From NCBI GenBank assembly GCA_034509495.1, contig CM067519.1:23734523-23798522 (forward strand): DNA of 64,000 bases, read 5' to 3'. Positions 63,750-64,000 of this stretch are shown piece after piece; position 1 is the first letter of the stretch, and every line of letters starts with the position of its first letter. This DNA comes from Acestrorhynchus altus. Its lineage: Eukaryota > Chordata > Actinopteri > Characiformes > Acestrorhynchidae. Under the pieces are notes generated by a model. It was given only the letters and a program-made list of their open reading frames with translations, was not told the DNA's origin and ran no database searches. A program made the translations under genes and the position numbers.

Positions 63750-64000
63750 AATCTATTTACACTCTGATACCCCGTGGCTTTTAGTATATCGGTGTATTTT
63801 GCTAAAAGACCTAAAGTTAGATTTAATCTGTATCAGCTGACCTAGACCTGCATCAGACTGGGGGCAAAACGACTGGATTGTGACATTCCCACCAGTGAAG
63901 TCAGTAATGTACTTGGGTGTCTGGCCCCTTTATTTTGTTATGTCTCCTACATTAATAGCATGTTTAGTGAAAGAGGAAAGCATTTGGATCAAACAGAATC
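63750..64000. other. Right edge, non-coding
   Basis: Nothing recognised before the end of the window. Confidence 0.4.

Overview
The window looks like a teleost fish chromosome segment. It has compact multi-exon vertebrate genes with GT-AG introns, many CA/GA/AAT microsatellites, relics of several Tc1/mariner lineages, tRNA-derived SINEs, an L2/Rex-like LINE piece and palindromic MITEs. I cannot name the species from sequence alone; an otophysan fish is only a guess.

Layout: (1) 1-3.8 kb: one full copy of an intronless, lysine/glutamate-rich predicted coiled-coil gene (2358-3437). Its 3' flank (3555-3796) also appears at the very start of the window (1-249), so the window probably begins just behind another tandem copy. 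A deleted Tc1 element and a possible hAT end lie between. (2) 4.9-11.8 kb, + strand: ak3, mitochondrial GTP:AMP phosphotransferase, 5 coding exons, 225 aa, complete. (3) 15.5-21.9 kb, - strand: cdc37l1, Hsp90 co-chaperone Cdc37-like 1, 8 coding exons, 354 aa, complete. It converges on ak3, and the two genes are also neighbours in human (9p24.1). (4) 21.9-27.8 kb: a spacer with simple repeats and a strong GC-rich hairpin at 23.27-23.37 kb. (5) 27.8 kb onward, + strand: exd3, the mut-7-like 3'-5' exonuclease. Seventeen consecutive coding exons in consistent phase (27840-44869) encode 737 residues, including an intact DEDDy exonuclease active site and the start of the Mut7-C domain. The final canonical exons were not found; a candidate alternative terminal exon with a poly(A) signal lies at 48941-49222. 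(6) 45-64 kb: probably the long last intron of exd3 plus any flank, filled with SINEs, a LINE RT relic, MITEs and dense microsatellites, with no firmly supported gene.

The three named genes do not form a pathway. ak3 handles nucleotides in the mitochondrial matrix, cdc37l1 works with Hsp90/Hsp70 in the cytosol, and exd3 is a nuclease relative. Exon coordinates come from manual splice-site reading, keeping phase and comparing with remembered vertebrate orthologues. No alignment or database search was run. The least explained element is the tandem coiled-coil gene at the left edge, whose tail stays open in two reading frames.
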